From positions 868,001 to 932,000 of the forward strand of contig NZ_VIWP01000001.1 of assembly GCF_007829835.1 (NCBI RefSeq): 64,000 nucleotides of DNA, in the 5' to 3' direction. Positions 16,732 to 26,502 of this stretch are shown here, one piece after another. The translations under genes and the position numbers were made by a program. The first letter of the stretch is position 1. Each line of letters begins with the position of its first letter. The notes beneath the pieces were generated by a model, which worked only from the letters and a program-made list of their open reading frames with translations, did no database searches and was not told the origin of the DNA. Source of the DNA: Neorhizobium alkalisoli. GTDB lineage: Bacteria > Pseudomonadota > Alphaproteobacteria > Rhizobiales > Rhizobiaceae.

Positions 16732-17742
16732 ATGAAAGCAATCTCGAAAAAGCTCATGATCGGCGGCGTTGCCGTCGCAACGCTCCTGGCCGGCACCGCC
16801 GGCACGCTGATGGCTCAGCAGAAGCCGGTCATCGCAACCGTGGTCAAGATCAGCGGCATTCCGTGGTTCGACCGCATGAACACCGGCGTCGAAGCCTATC
16901 AGAAGGCAAACCCGGATGTCGTCGCCACCCAGAGCGGCCCGGCAACCGCCGATGCCGCCCAGCAGCTGCAGATCATTCAGGACCTGATCGCCAAGGGCGT
17001 TAACGCTCTGGCTGTCGTGCCGATGGACCCGGCCGTTATCGAAGGCACGCTGAAGCGCGCCATGGACCGCGGCATTGTCGTCGTCACGCATGAAGCCGAC
17101 AACCAGAAGAACACCCAGGCAGACGTCGAAGCCTTCGACAATTCCGATTACGGCAAGGCGCTCAACGTCCGTCTCGCAGAATGCATGGGCAACAAGGGCA
17201 AGTGGACGACCTTCGTCGGCTCGCTCGGCAGCCGCACGCATATGCAGTGGGTTGGCGCCGGCGAAGCCAATGCCAAGACGCATCCAGACATGCAGCTCGT
17301 CGATCCGAACAACGAATCCTTCGACGATGCCAATGGCACCTATGAAAAGGCGAAGGAAATCCTGCGCAAGCATCCTGACATCAAGGGCTTCCAGACGTCG
17401 GCCGGCAATGACGTTCTCGGCGTCGGCCGCGCGATCGACGAAGCCGGCCTTTCCGGCAAGGTATGCCTGGTCGGCACCGGCCTGCCGAACCCGTCCGCAG
17501 ACCTTCTCGAATCCGGCGCAATCACCGCAATCGGCTTCTGGGATCCGCAGAAGGCCGGCATGGCGATGAACTCGCTTGCCAAGCTGCTGCTCGCCAAGAA
17601 GGAAATCACTAACGGCATGGACCTCGGCGTCGAGGGCTATAACAAGGTGACGGTGAAGAAGGGTGCCGGCGACGGCCTTCTGGTCATCGGCAACGGCATG
17701 GTTCTCGCCGACAAGGCCACCTACAAGCAGCATCTTTTCTAA
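16732..17742 (+). CDS. Sugar ABC transporter substrate-binding protein (RbsB/LsrB type)
   Basis: Periplasmic binding protein of 336 residues with a signal peptide (MKAISKKLMIGGVAVATLL, cleavage after LMA near residue 24) and the type I fold: ISGIPWFDRMNTGVEAYQKA, ALAVVPMDPAVIEGTLKRAM, GFQTSAGNDVLGVGRAIDEAG. The AVVPMDPAVI segment and the two-permease context resemble LsrB-like proteins more than ribose binders, but the ligand is not determined. The ATG at 16732 follows GGAGGAG. A very stable hairpin follows the stop, before the ATPase gene. Confidence 0.93.
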   Translation: MKAISKKLMIGGVAVATLLAGTAGTLMAQQKPVIATVVKISGIPWFDRMNTGVEAYQKANPDVVATQSGPATADAAQQLQIIQDLIAKGVNALAVVPMDPAVIEGTLKRAMDRGIVVVTHEADNQKNTQADVEAFDNSDYGKALNVRLAECMGNKGKWTTFVGSLGSRTHMQWVGAGEANAKTHPDMQLVDPNNESFDDANGTYEKAKEILRKHPDIKGFQTSAGNDVLGVGRAIDEAGLSGKVCLVGTGLPNPSADLLESGAITAIGFWDPQKAGMAMNSLAKLLLAKKEITNGMDLGVEGYNKVTVKKGAGDGLLVIGNGMVLADKATYKQHLF

Positions 17743-17758
17743 GAACCGCTCTTCGAAC

Positions 17759-17789
17759 CCGGCCGGCACCGTTCTGCGGTGCCGGCCGG
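17759..17789 (+). repeat. 13-bp hairpin between binding-protein and ATPase genes
   Basis: CCGGCCGGCACCG (17759-17771) and CGGTGCCGGCCGG (17777-17789) are perfectly complementary with a TTCTG loop. No U-tract follows, so it is more likely a 3' stabiliser or partial terminator than a full stop. A similar GGCCGGCAC hairpin occupies the same position in the second sugar operon (40510-40537). Confidence 0.75.
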
Positions 17790-17838
17790 ACCGGGCCGCT
17801 TGTCATCAGCGGCGATGCGCATAAAGGGAGGCTTTCCA

Positions 17839-19392
17839 TTGTCGGCAAATCTCGGCAGCCAGCAGGCACAGAGCCGCTTTCTGGAGCTCCGCAATATTCA
17901 GAAATGGTTCGGCGGCGTCCACGCGCTGCGCGGCATCGACCTGACGCTCGAGCTCGGCCAAGCCTATCACCTTCTCGGTGAAAACGGCTGCGGCAAGAGC
18001 ACCGTCATCAAGATCATGTCCGGCGCAATCGCGCCGAGCGAGGGCGAAATCGTCCTCGAAGGGCAATCCTTTTCGGCCATGACGCCGATCCAGTCGCTGA
18101 GCGCCGGCATCGAGACCGTCTATCAGGACCTGTCGCTGCTTCCCAACCTGACGGTTGCGGAAAATGTCGCGCTGAGCGAACAGCTCGTGTCTGGCAATGG
18201 CCGTCTCGGCCGCGTCTTCAACCGCAGCCGGCTGAAGGAAACGGCGCAGCGCGCGCTTGAAACTGTCGGCCTGCCGACCGATCGAAGCTTTCTCAACACC
18301 ACCGTTTCAGACCTCCCACTGGCCGCCCGGCAGCTGGTGGCGATTGCCCGTGCCATCGCCACCAGCGCCAAGCTGGTCATCATGGACGAACCTACGACCT
18401 CGCTCACCCGCCGCGAAGTGGACAATCTGATCCGCGTCGTCGAGCGCCTGCGGCAGGAAAATGTCGCCGTCCTGTTCGTCACCCACAAGCTCGACGAATG
18501 TTACCGGATCGGCGGCCACGCTGTCGTTTTCCGCGACGGCCAATGCGTCGCGACCGGACCGATCGAGAACTACACCAAGAAGCAGCTGGCCGAGCTGATG
18601 ACCGGCCGGGCGATCGATTCCGAACGTTACCGGACGGCCCAGCCTTCGCCGGACGTGCTGTTCTCGGTCGACGACCTTATTGCCCACGGCGTCGATCGCA
18701 TGAGCTTTACCCTGCGCAAGGGCGAAATCCTTGGCATTACCGGCCTTGCGGATTCCGGGCGCAACGAACTTGCGATGGCGATCACCGGCGTCGCGCCGGC
18801 CCGATCGGGCAAGATGTCCCTCAACGGCAAGGTACTCGATGTTCGGCAGCCGGTCGATGCGATCCGGCAGGGCATCGGTTACGTGCCGGAGGATCGGCTC
18901 GCTGAAGGCCTGTTTCTCGACAAGTCGATCCTCGACAACGAGATCGCGCTCGTCCTGACGCGCTTAAGCAATTCCTTCGGTGTGGTCGACAAGCAGGCCG
19001 GGCGCAGCCTCGCCGCAAAACTGTCGGAACAGATGCGGCTCAACACGAAAAATCTCGACCTGCCGGTCGGGGCGCTTTCGGGCGGCAACCAGCAGCGCGT
19101 GCTGATCGGCCGCTGGCTCAGCATCGAGCCGGAACTGCTCGTGCTGCATGGACCGACGGTCGGCGTCGATGTCGGTTCGAAGGACACGATCTACCGGGCG
19201 ATCCAGACGCTCGCCGAAGCGGGCATGGGCATCATTATCGTCAGCGACGACCTGCCTGAACTGCTGCAGAACACCGACCGCATCCTGGTCATGAACAGCG
19301 GCCGACTGGTCGCCGAGTTCGAGACCGAACAGGCAAGCGAAGATCAGCTCTACCAGGCAATGCTGACCTCCAAGCTGGAGACTATTCAATGA
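17839..19392 (+). CDS. Ribose-type ABC transporter ATP-binding protein (dual NBD)
   Basis: RbsA/MglA-type ATPase of 517 residues with two nucleotide-binding domains. The first has Walker A GENGCGKSTVIK, a divergent signature (SDLPLAARQLVAIARAIA rather than LSxGxxQ) and Walker B LVIMDEPTTSLT. The second has a degenerate Walker A (TGLADSGRNELA), signature LSGGNQQRVLIGRWL and LVLHGPTVGVDVGSKD, where the usual DEPT is HGPT. This asymmetry is normal in the family, although loss of the DE pair is noteworthy. The TTG start at 17839 is preferred because GGGAGG lies seven bases before it; an upstream in-frame ATG has no ribosome-binding site. Confidence 0.92.
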   Translation: MSANLGSQQAQSRFLELRNIQKWFGGVHALRGIDLTLELGQAYHLLGENGCGKSTVIKIMSGAIAPSEGEIVLEGQSFSAMTPIQSLSAGIETVYQDLSLLPNLTVAENVALSEQLVSGNGRLGRVFNRSRLKETAQRALETVGLPTDRSFLNTTVSDLPLAARQLVAIARAIATSAKLVIMDEPTTSLTRREVDNLIRVVERLRQENVAVLFVTHKLDECYRIGGHAVVFRDGQCVATGPIENYTKKQLAELMTGRAIDSERYRTAQPSPDVLFSVDDLIAHGVDRMSFTLRKGEILGITGLADSGRNELAMAITGVAPARSGKMSLNGKVLDVRQPVDAIRQGIGYVPEDRLAEGLFLDKSILDNEIALVLTRLSNSFGVVDKQAGRSLAAKLSEQMRLNTKNLDLPVGALSGGNQQRVLIGRWLSIEPELLVLHGPTVGVDVGSKDTIYRAIQTLAEAGMGIIIVSDDLPELLQNTDRILVMNSGRLVAEFETEQASEDQLYQAMLTSKLETIQ

Positions 19393-20423
19393 GTGCATCA
19401 CGCGTGGAAGAGCTTCAGCAGGCCGCGTCCGAAAAACGGGGTTTCAGCCTTGGCGAACTGGTCCGCAGGCGGCCGGAGACGATTACCTTTGCCCTGCTGG
19501 TGGCGATCTGCGTCGCCGTTGCGATCGCCAATCCCGCCTTCCTGCAGCCTTCGACCCTGATCGATATCGGCCGCGCCAGCGTGGTGATGGGCCTGTTCGC
19601 GCTCGGCGTCTTCATCATTCTGGCGGCCGGCGGCATCGACGTGTCGTTCACGGCCATCGCCGCCTTCACCATGTATTCGATGACCGTTCTGGTGCAGCGA
19701 TATCTTCCGGGCCTGCCGATCGCCGTCATCATCGTCATGGCGACCGCCGGCGGCGCGCTGCTTGGCGTCATCAACGGGCTTCTGGTTCACCACCTCAGAG
19801 TTCCGTCGCTGATCGTCACCATCGGCACGCAATATCTGTTCCGCGGTTTCCTTCTGTCCTTCATCGGCACGGTCTGGATCATGTCGCTGCCGCCGCAAAT
19901 GGGTGCCTTCGGCCGCCTGCCGCTGCTGCAGTTCGAATCCGCCAATGGCGCGACGATCACCCTGCCCTTCTATTTCCTCGTCCTGCCGATCGCCGCCGTC
20001 ATCACCTGGTGGATCCTCAATCGCACCCTGATGGGCCGCGCGATCTTCGCGGTCGGCGGCAATGCCAATATCGCGAGCCGCCTCGGTTACGATCTGCGCA
20101 AGGTGCATGTCTTCCTGTTTGCCTATGCGGGCGCGCTCGCAGGGCTTGCCGGCATCATCCATGTCTGCGCCAACCGCCAGGCCAATCCGTTCGATCTCGT
20201 CGGCACGGAGATCAACGTCATCGCCGCCGTCGTTCTGGGCGGCGCAAAAATCACCGGCGGAACGGGATCGGTTCTCGGCACCATTCTGGGCGTGCTGCTG
20301 ATCGTCGTGATCAACAGCGTCCTCGTTCTGGTCGGCATTCCGAGCACCTGGCAGCGGCTGGTGGTCGGCGTCTTCATCCTGCTTGCGGCTGCGTTCTTCG
20401 TGACCCGCCAGCGCAAGAAATAA
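19389..20423 (+). CDS. Ribose-type ABC transporter permease (second of two)
   Basis: RbsC-family inner-membrane protein of 344 residues, starting with the ATGA overlap of the ATPase stop. The family signature is LAAGGIDVSFTAIAAFTMYSM near 75-95, and the C-terminal part contains EINVIAAVVLGGAKITGGTGSVLGT, a conserved RbsC loop. It partners the first permease. The gene is followed 20 bases later by dhaK. Confidence 0.93.
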   Translation: MSASRVEELQQAASEKRGFSLGELVRRRPETITFALLVAICVAVAIANPAFLQPSTLIDIGRASVVMGLFALGVFIILAAGGIDVSFTAIAAFTMYSMTVLVQRYLPGLPIAVIIVMATAGGALLGVINGLLVHHLRVPSLIVTIGTQYLFRGFLLSFIGTVWIMSLPPQMGAFGRLPLLQFESANGATITLPFYFLVLPIAAVITWWILNRTLMGRAIFAVGGNANIASRLGYDLRKVHVFLFAYAGALAGLAGIIHVCANRQANPFDLVGTEINVIAAVVLGGAKITGGTGSVLGTILGVLLIVVINSVLVLVGIPSTWQRLVVGVFILLAAAFFVTRQRKK

Positions 20424-20443
20424 TCTTATTCGGAGGAAAACCC

Positions 20444-21445
20444 ATGAAGAAGTTTCTGAACGACCCGGTCAATTTCGTCGACGAAATGCTCGACGGCATC
20501 TATCGCGCCCACCCGGCCGTGACTTACGTCGCCGATGACAAGCGCTGCCTGGTGACGTCGCGGCCGAAGACCGGCAAGGTCGGCATCGCAACCGGCGGCG
20601 GCTCCGGCCATCTGCCGACCTTCCTCGGTTATGTCGGCGACGGCATGCTGGATGGCGCAGCCGTCGGCGGCGTGTTCCAGTCGCCGAGCTCCGAACAGAT
20701 GTATCAGGTGACCAAGGCGATCGATCAGGGCGCCGGCGTTCTCTACATCTACGGCAACTATACCGGTGACATCATCAATTTCGACATGGCCGCGGAACTG
20801 GCCGATCTCGACGGCATTCAGGTCAAGCAATGCGTCGGCAATGACGACGTCGCCTCCTCCAAGGTCGGCGAAGAACACAAGCGTCGCGGCGTCGCCGGCA
20901 TCTATTTCCTCTACAAGACGGCCGGTGCTGCCGCAGCCGAAGGCCTGTCGCTCGACGAAGTGCATCGCGTTGCCGAAAAGGCCCGCCTGCGTACCCGCAC
21001 GATGGGTGTCGCCCTTTCTAGCTGCGTCGTGCCGGAAATCGGCCATGCCACATTTTCGATCGGCGAAGACGAGATGGAAATCGGCATGGGCATCCATGGC
21101 GAACCGGGCATCAGCCGCAAGAAGCTGGCATCGGCCGATGACGTCATCGACGAGATGATGGAGCGCATCTTTGCCGAACAGGATTACAAGTCCGGCGATG
21201 AAGTCGCCGTCCTCGTCAACGGTCTCGGCGGCACGCCGCTCGAAGAACTCTACATCCTGTTCCGCCGCGTCGCGCAGCTGATGGAAGGCCGCGGCGTGAA
21301 AGTAAAGCATGTCTGGGTCGGCGAGTTCGCCACCGCCATGGAAATGGCTGGCGCCTCCGTCTCCATCCTGCATCTCGATGCGGAGCTCGACCGCCTCGTC
21401 GGCGCACCGGCCAACACGCCGTTCTTCAAACACATCTCTGCCTGA
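20444..21445 (+). CDS. dhaK: Dihydroxyacetone kinase-type subunit DhaK
   Basis: Substrate-binding subunit of the DhaK family, 333 residues, ATG after GGAGG. The substrate loop GGGSGHLP includes His56, and GMGIHGEPG contains His218. Both match the position numbers of the E. coli DhaK His residues that bind dihydroxyacetone covalently and act as base. DhaK works with DhaL (next gene). The PTS-type system also needs DhaM, which is not in this window, so the phosphate donor could be ATP on DhaL. Related DhaK proteins phosphorylate erythrulose or other short ketoses, and the importer upstream suggests the substrate derives from an imported sugar or polyol. Confidence 0.9.
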   Translation: MKKFLNDPVNFVDEMLDGIYRAHPAVTYVADDKRCLVTSRPKTGKVGIATGGGSGHLPTFLGYVGDGMLDGAAVGGVFQSPSSEQMYQVTKAIDQGAGVLYIYGNYTGDIINFDMAAELADLDGIQVKQCVGNDDVASSKVGEEHKRRGVAGIYFLYKTAGAAAAEGLSLDEVHRVAEKARLRTRTMGVALSSCVVPEIGHATFSIGEDEMEIGMGIHGEPGISRKKLASADDVIDEMMERIFAEQDYKSGDEVAVLVNGLGGTPLEELYILFRRVAQLMEGRGVKVKHVWVGEFATAMEMAGASVSILHLDAELDRLVGAPANTPFFKHISA

Positions 21446-21455
21446 GGACATGACC

Positions 21456-22094
21456 ATGGACGCCATTACAGCTTCCGATCTGATCCGTCTCTTCGACGCC
21501 TGGAAGACGCTTTTTGCCGAACAGCGCGAATTCCTGATCTCGCTGGACGGCAAAGTCGGCGACAGCGATCTCGGCATCACGATGAGCAAGTCGTTTGCCG
21601 CCGCAGCCGAGGCCGTTGCGGCCGAAGGCGAAGCGGCCGGCATCGCCAAACTGCTGCGCACCGCCGGGGCCACGATGGCCCGCACCGCTCCTTCCACCAT
21701 GGGCACGTTGACGGCGACCGGTTTCCTGCGCGCCAGCAAGGCCGTCGAGACAGCGCAATCGCTTGGCACCGGCGAGATGGCCGCTTTCTGGGTCGCCTTC
21801 CGCGACGGTATTTCCGAACGCGGCAAGGCCAAGGTGGGCGACAAGACGATCGTCGATGTGCTTGATCCTGTTGCCCGCACCCTCGAAGGTCAGGCCGCGG
21901 CCGGTGCTTCGCTCAAAGTGGCCCTTGCAATTGCAGCCGATGCGGCGGAAGAAGCTCTTGAAAGCACCAAGTCGCTGGTCGCCCAGCACGGAAAGGCCGC
22001 TGCATTCCAGGAAAAGACCGTGGGTCTTCAGGATGCAGGCGCCACCGTCGGCGCCCTTCTCTTGAGAAAGCTGAGCGACTTCGTTTCCGCCTGA
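21456..22094 (+). CDS. dhaL: Dihydroxyacetone kinase-type subunit DhaL
   Basis: Nucleotide-binding subunit of 212 residues, all-helical DAK2 fold. The metal-binding aspartates are kept in LDGKVGDSDLGITM (Asp31, 36 and 38), one residue shifted from E. coli DhaL, although the usual GDGDTG is GDSDLG here. ARTAPSTMGTL replaces the SGPLYGT-like segment, which marks a divergent DhaL subgroup. The ATG at 21456 is eight bases after TGAGG; an ATG six bases earlier is too close. It completes the kinase with DhaK. Confidence 0.87.
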   Translation: MDAITASDLIRLFDAWKTLFAEQREFLISLDGKVGDSDLGITMSKSFAAAAEAVAAEGEAAGIAKLLRTAGATMARTAPSTMGTLTATGFLRASKAVETAQSLGTGEMAAFWVAFRDGISERGKAKVGDKTIVDVLDPVARTLEGQAAAGASLKVALAIAADAAEEALESTKSLVAQHGKAAAFQEKTVGLQDAGATVGALLLRKLSDFVSA

Positions 22095-22114
22095 CAACAA
22101 CGAGTAAGGACGCA

Positions 22115-23746
22115 ATGGCAATCTACGCAGGTATCGACGTCGGCACGGGCAGCGCCCGAGCCGGCCTTTTCGATGAACATGGTTCGCTGATCGCCAGCGC
22201 GGCTCACCCGATCAGGATGTGGCCGTCTTCCGGCGAGGTTTTTGAACAATCCTCGGACGATATCTGGCAGGCGATCTGCACTGCCTTGCGCCAGACGATG
22301 CGCGAAGCAAAGGTCGATGCGGCTTCCATCAAAGGCGTCGGCTTCGATGCCACTTGCTCCATGGTCATTGTCGGCAAGGATGCCCAATCTCTGCCGACCT
22401 TGCCGGGCGGCGATCCAAACCGAGACGTGATTGTCTGGATGGATCACCGCGCCGTCGCCCAGGCGGAGCGGATCAACAGTGAACCGCACCATGTCCTGTC
22501 CTATGTCGGTGGCCGCATTTCGCCTGAAATGCAGGTTCCGAAGCTCTTGTGGCTGAAGGAAAACAACAAGCCGACCTTCGATGCCGCAGAACATTTCTTC
22601 GATCTTGCCGACTATCTGACCTATCGCGCGACGGGTGATACGACACGGTCGCTCTGCACCGTCACCTGCAAATGGACCTATCTCGGCCACGAACATCGCT
22701 GGGATCTCGATTTTCTGGAAGCCGTCGGCCTCGCGGAATTGAAGCGCGATATTGCGCGTATCGGCACTAATGTCGGTGAAATCGGCGCGCCGATCGGCCA
22801 GGGCCTGCTTCAGAGCGCGGCCGATGATCTCGGCCTCCTCCCCGGCACGCCGGTCGGTCTTTCCGCGATCGATGCGCATGCCGGCGGGATCGGCACGATT
22901 GCCGCCCCTTCCGACAAGCCCGAGGCGGAAGACCTGAACAGCCGGCTTGCGCTGATCATGGGCACATCCGCCTGCGCCATGACGGTATCGGCCGAGCCGG
23001 TTTTTGTGGATGGGGTCTGGGGACCTTATCACAGCGCGATGCTGCCGGGTTTCTGGCTCAATGAAGGTGGCCAATCCGCCTTTGGCGCCGCGCTTGCCCA
23101 TGTCATCGCCGTGCATCCCGCCACGGCCAAAGTAAGAGAACAGGCTGCGGCGGCAGGAACAGACCTGCTCGCCCTGCTGGAGCGGCTCGCCATCGAAAAG
23201 GCCGGCAGCGTCGAGGATGCGGCAAAGCTCGCATCCAACATCCATGTCGTGCCGGAATTCCTCGGCAACCGTTCCCCGGAGGCCGATCCGTCGACAACGG
23301 CTGTGCTCGCCGGCCTGCGGCTGGATGACAGTCTCGACAATCTTGTCGAAATGTATGTCGCGACGCTGTGCGGCCTTTGCTACGGCACCGGCGATGTCGT
23401 GGATGCCCTTGTTGCCAAGGGCCTGCCGCTTAAAACAATCGTTGTTTCAGGTGGCGCCGCCAAGAGCCCGCTTTTCCGACGCATCCTGGCCGACAGCACC
23501 GGCCTCACCGTCCAGCTGCCCGTGACAGGCGAACCTGTCCTGCTGGGCGCCGCCATGATCGGTGCAAGCGCGCATCAGGGCCAATCCCTTGTCGATCTCG
23601 CGAGAAAGATGAGCAGGATGAAGGAGGCCATTCCTCCCCAGGGTGGCGATGCTGAGAATTTCCATAAGCGGAAACGGCTCGCCTATCGCGAGCTCAAGGC
23701 TGCCGACCGGCGCATACGCCAGATCATGGGCTCAAGCGTCAACTGA
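22115..23746 (+). CDS. FGGY-family carbohydrate kinase (ribulokinase-like)
   Basis: Sugar kinase of 543 residues with the ATPase-fold phosphate-1 motif YAGIDVGTGSARAGLFD at the N-terminus, VIVWMDHRA near 105-115, the catalytic Asp probably in GLSAIDAHAGGIGT near 250, and the adenosine motif VVSGGAAKSPLFRRILAD. The length and VWMDHRA/ADPSTTA pattern match the D-ribulokinase/YDR109C-like group rather than xylulokinase. It is the last gene of the operon. Together with DhaKL there are two different kinases for one importer, suggesting two phosphorylatable intermediates or two substrates. Confidence 0.9.
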   Translation: MAIYAGIDVGTGSARAGLFDEHGSLIASAAHPIRMWPSSGEVFEQSSDDIWQAICTALRQTMREAKVDAASIKGVGFDATCSMVIVGKDAQSLPTLPGGDPNRDVIVWMDHRAVAQAERINSEPHHVLSYVGGRISPEMQVPKLLWLKENNKPTFDAAEHFFDLADYLTYRATGDTTRSLCTVTCKWTYLGHEHRWDLDFLEAVGLAELKRDIARIGTNVGEIGAPIGQGLLQSAADDLGLLPGTPVGLSAIDAHAGGIGTIAAPSDKPEAEDLNSRLALIMGTSACAMTVSAEPVFVDGVWGPYHSAMLPGFWLNEGGQSAFGAALAHVIAVHPATAKVREQAAAAGTDLLALLERLAIEKAGSVEDAAKLASNIHVVPEFLGNRSPEADPSTTAVLAGLRLDDSLDNLVEMYVATLCGLCYGTGDVVDALVAKGLPLKTIVVSGGAAKSPLFRRILADSTGLTVQLPVTGEPVLLGAAMIGASAHQGQSLVDLARKMSRMKEAIPPQGGDAENFHKRKRLAYRELKAADRRIRQIMGSSVN

Positions 23747-23794
23747 CAGCTGCCTCTGGAAATCGGCAATATCCGGCCGGTCGGCAATGCTTCG

Positions 23795-24853
23795 CTATGA
23801 AATGGGAAACACCCGCCCATCGAACAGCTTGCGTGCCGTCCTGACCGTGCCGGCACCCTTAATCTCGCCGCCGGCGCCGAGATCCAGAAATACTTCCATG
23901 TCGCCTGTCGGATGCTCGATCCGATAGCGGCCGTCGAGCGGAATATTCGCCAGGGCGTGCGCCGGCGAGTGCTCAAGACGCGTCGCGGTCGCAACCGTGA
24001 CTGCGGCAAGCACGCCGACGGACGTATGAACCCGATGCGGAATGAAGCTGCGCGTGTTTATCGCGCCGCCCTTCTGGGGCGCCGACACAAGCGTCATCTT
24101 GGGAACCGAGGCCGCGGTAACATCGCCGAGGCTCATCATCGGCCCGGCCTTCAGCCGGATCGCCTCGATCCGCTTTTTCAGCGGCTCGTTCGCCTCGATC
24201 TCCTCACGGGTCTCCTGACCCGACAGCCCGAAATCCGAAGCACGCATGATGACACAGGGCATGCCGTTATCGATCAGCGTCGCCTCGATGCCGTCGATAA
24301 CGTCCATTTCATTGCCGGTGGGCAGCAGTGCACCGCACATCGAGCCCGCAATATTGGTAAAAAGCAGCGGCACGGCAGCGTGATGTCCCGGCACGCCGGC
24401 AATCGCCGTATCGCCCTGGTAATTGACGCGCCCTCCGGGCGTTTCGATCCTCGCGACGGCCACCTCGCCGGAATTGACCATGTGAATGCGCACCGGCGTC
24501 ACCTCGCCAGTGACCGGCACAAGACCCCGCTCGATTGCAGCAGGGCCGACGCCAGCCAGAATATTGCCGCACCCCTGCGCATCGCTCACCAGCGCCTGAT
24601 CGACGAAAACCTGCAGAAAGAGATAATCGACATCCGCATCCTCGCGGCTGGACGGTGACAATACCGCCACTTTCGATGTCAGGGGATCGGCACCGCCGAT
24701 ACCGTCGATCTGGCGTGGATCGGGCGACCCCATCACCCGCAGAAGCAACGCATTCCGTTCTTTTGCATCCTGCGGAAGATCCGATGCGAGAAAATAAGCG
24801 CCTTTTGACGTTCCACCGCGCATCCAGAGGCAGGGAATGCCGTCCTTATACAT
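23795..24853 (-). CDS. PrpF-family isomerase, 4-oxalomesaconate tautomerase-like (GalD type)
   Basis: Diaminopimelate-epimerase-fold isomerase of 352 residues, N-terminus [19 protein letters not shown] as in PrpF/GalD. Other family blocks are [32 protein letters not shown] and [11 protein letters not shown], with Cys in the QGCGN motif. GalD interconverts 4-oxalomesaconate keto and enol forms in gallate breakdown. Next to a LigK/GalC-like aldolase and a GalB-like hydratase, that role is well supported here. Its start overlaps the aldolase stop by eight bases. Confidence 0.85.
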   Translation of the reverse strand: MYKDGIPCLWMRGGTSKGAYFLASDLPQDAKERNALLLRVMGSPDPRQIDGIGGADPLTSKVAVLSPSSREDADVDYLFLQVFVDQALVSDAQGCGNILAGVGPAAIERGLVPVTGEVTPVRIHMVNSGEVAVARIETPGGRVNYQGDTAIAGVPGHHAAVPLLFTNIAGSMCGALLPTGNEMDVIDGIEATLIDNGMPCVIMRASDFGLSGQETREEIEANEPLKKRIEAIRLKAGPMMSLGDVTAASVPKMTLVSAPQKGGAINTRSFIPHRVHTSVGVLAAVTVATATRLEHSPAHALANIPLDGRYRIEHPTGDMEVFLDLGAGGEIKGAGTVRTARKLFDGRVFPIS

Positions 24854-25517
24854 ATTTCAGGCCCTTCTCCTTTAGTCTTGGGCGCATGTCGTAGATATCG
24901 AGGCCGAGTTCGCCGGCGGCCAGCCGCTTCCGCTTGGCATCTTCGTTGGCGACCCGCTTTTCGGCGGCCTCAGCAACGGCCGCCGCCTCGCTGCGCTTGA
25001 CGACACAGACACCGTCATCATCGGCGACGATGACATCACCGCCCTCGACAAGCGCACCTGCGCAGACGATCGGGATATTGACCGATCCCAGCGTCTCCTT
25101 GACTGTTCCCTCTGCCGAGATGGCTTTCGACCAGACGGGGAACTGCATCTGTTTCAGATCGCGGATATCGCGCACGCCGCCATCGATGATCAGGCCGCGG
25201 CAGCCGCGCGCCATGGCCGACGTGGCCAGAAGATCGCCGAAATAGCCATTGTCGCAGGGCGAGGTCGGCGCCAGCACCAGAATGTCGCCCTCACGGAGCT
25301 GCTCGATCGCCACATGGATCATCCAGTTGTCACCGGGAGGCGCGGAAATCGTCACCGCCGAACCGGCAATCTGCGCACCGGAATAGATCGGCCGCATATG
25401 GCTTGCGAACAGGCCGCGACGTCCCTGCGCCTCGTGAACAGTCGCAACGCCGGCATGCGCAAGCCGCTCGATGACGCCGGCATCTGCGCGTTCGATATTC
25501 TGACGGACGATGCCCAT
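24846..25517 (-). CDS. 4-carboxy-4-hydroxy-2-oxoadipate aldolase-like (LigK/GalC type)
   Basis: RraA-like fold class II aldolase of 223 residues, start [23 protein letters not shown]. The metal and pyruvate-binding segments [36 protein letters not shown] and [12 protein letters not shown] are those of HMG/CHA aldolases, with Arg and Asp in GGVRDI. It cleaves 4-carboxy-4-hydroxy-2-oxoadipate to pyruvate and oxaloacetate in the gallate and protocatechuate-4,5 routes. It sits between the dioxygenase and tautomerase genes in one operon. Confidence 0.88.
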   Translation of the reverse strand: MGIVRQNIERADAGVIERLAHAGVATVHEAQGRRGLFASHMRPIYSGAQIAGSAVTISAPPGDNWMIHVAIEQLREGDILVLAPTSPCDNGYFGDLLATSAMARGCRGLIIDGGVRDIRDLKQMQFPVWSKAISAEGTVKETLGSVNIPIVCAGALVEGGDVIVADDDGVCVVKRSEAAAVAEAAEKRVANEDAKRKRLAAGELGLDIYDMRPRLKEKGLKYV

Positions 25518-25519
25518 GG

Positions 25520-26482
25520 TCAGGCTCCCTGTCTGTTCACCGGCGGAGTGCCGTGCGTGTGAAATGTCTCGATGGTCTTCAGACCCCAGGCCTGGCCTTT
25601 CTTGCGTTCGCTCTCGGTCCAGACGACCGGTTCCCAATCTGGCGCGAGAATGAGGCGCGCACCGGAATTGGCGAGCTCCACCCGGTTGCCGGCCGGCTCC
25701 CAGACATAAAGAAAGAACGTGCCCTGGATGGCGTGCTTGTGCGGCCCGGTCTCGATATGCACGCCGTTTTCGAGAAAGATGTCGGCGGCGCGCAAGATGT
25801 CCTCGCGCGTGTCCGTGGCATAAGTGACGTGATGCAGCCGAGCGTCGCCGCCGCCATGTTCCTCGGTGCAGGCGAGATCGTAGGTCTTGTTGTTGATGGT
25901 GAACCAGCAACCGCCGAGCCGGCCATTGTCGAGCTGTATCATCTCCGTGACCCGCGAACCGAGGCAGGTCTCCATGAAGCGCCGGAATTCGGAAACATCG
26001 GCGGCGAGAAGATTGAGATGATCGATACGCCGCGGATGGCAGCCGCGACCATGAAACCGCTGCGCGATGTTTTTTAGGGCCGGCGTCTCGCCTGCCGGTG
26101 GCCGGTAGCGAACCGTATCGTAATAGATCTCGAACACATGCCCGAAAGGATCCCTGAACCGGAAAGCCTTGCCATGGCCAAGGTCACCATCCACCCAGCC
26201 GATCACCTCATAACCGCTGGCTTCGATCGCCGCAACGCGGCGCTGCAGCGCCTCCGGCGAGGCTGCCCGATAGGCGATATGGCCGACACCCGTCGTCGTA
26301 TGCCGGGTAAGCTTCAGGCTGTGAAACTCGTAATCGTCGAAGGCTCGCAGATAGGCGGAATTTTCGTCCCGATCCGTCAGCGTCAGGCCATAGATGTTGA
26401 TGAAGAAGTCGAGACTGTCTTCGAAACGGTTCGAATACATCTCGACATGCGCCAGATGCGCGATGTCGTGGCAAACTTCCAT
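25520..26482 (-). CDS. VOC-superfamily extradiol dioxygenase (type I ring-cleavage)
   Basis: Two-domain vicinal-oxygen-chelate protein of 320 residues. The Fe ligands of the C-terminal domain are likely His in IDHLNLL, His in RLHHVTYAT and Glu in [10 protein letters not shown]; a His/Tyr-containing [10 protein letters not shown] segment precedes the Glu. It should open a catechol-type ring next to the diol using O2. In known gallate and protocatechuate-4,5 pathways this step is done by LigAB/GalA-type (type II) dioxygenases, so a type I enzyme with these downstream genes is unusual. It ends two bases before the aldolase start. Confidence 0.85.
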   Translation of the reverse strand: MEVCHDIAHLAHVEMYSNRFEDSLDFFINIYGLTLTDRDENSAYLRAFDDYEFHSLKLTRHTTTGVGHIAYRAASPEALQRRVAAIEASGYEVIGWVDGDLGHGKAFRFRDPFGHVFEIYYDTVRYRPPAGETPALKNIAQRFHGRGCHPRRIDHLNLLAADVSEFRRFMETCLGSRVTEMIQLDNGRLGGCWFTINNKTYDLACTEEHGGGDARLHHVTYATDTREDILRAADIFLENGVHIETGPHKHAIQGTFFLYVWEPAGNRVELANSGARLILAPDWEPVVWTESERKKGQAWGLKTIETFHTHGTPPVNRQGA

Positions 26483-26502
26483 TTTCCCCTCCCGACGGCC
26501 CG

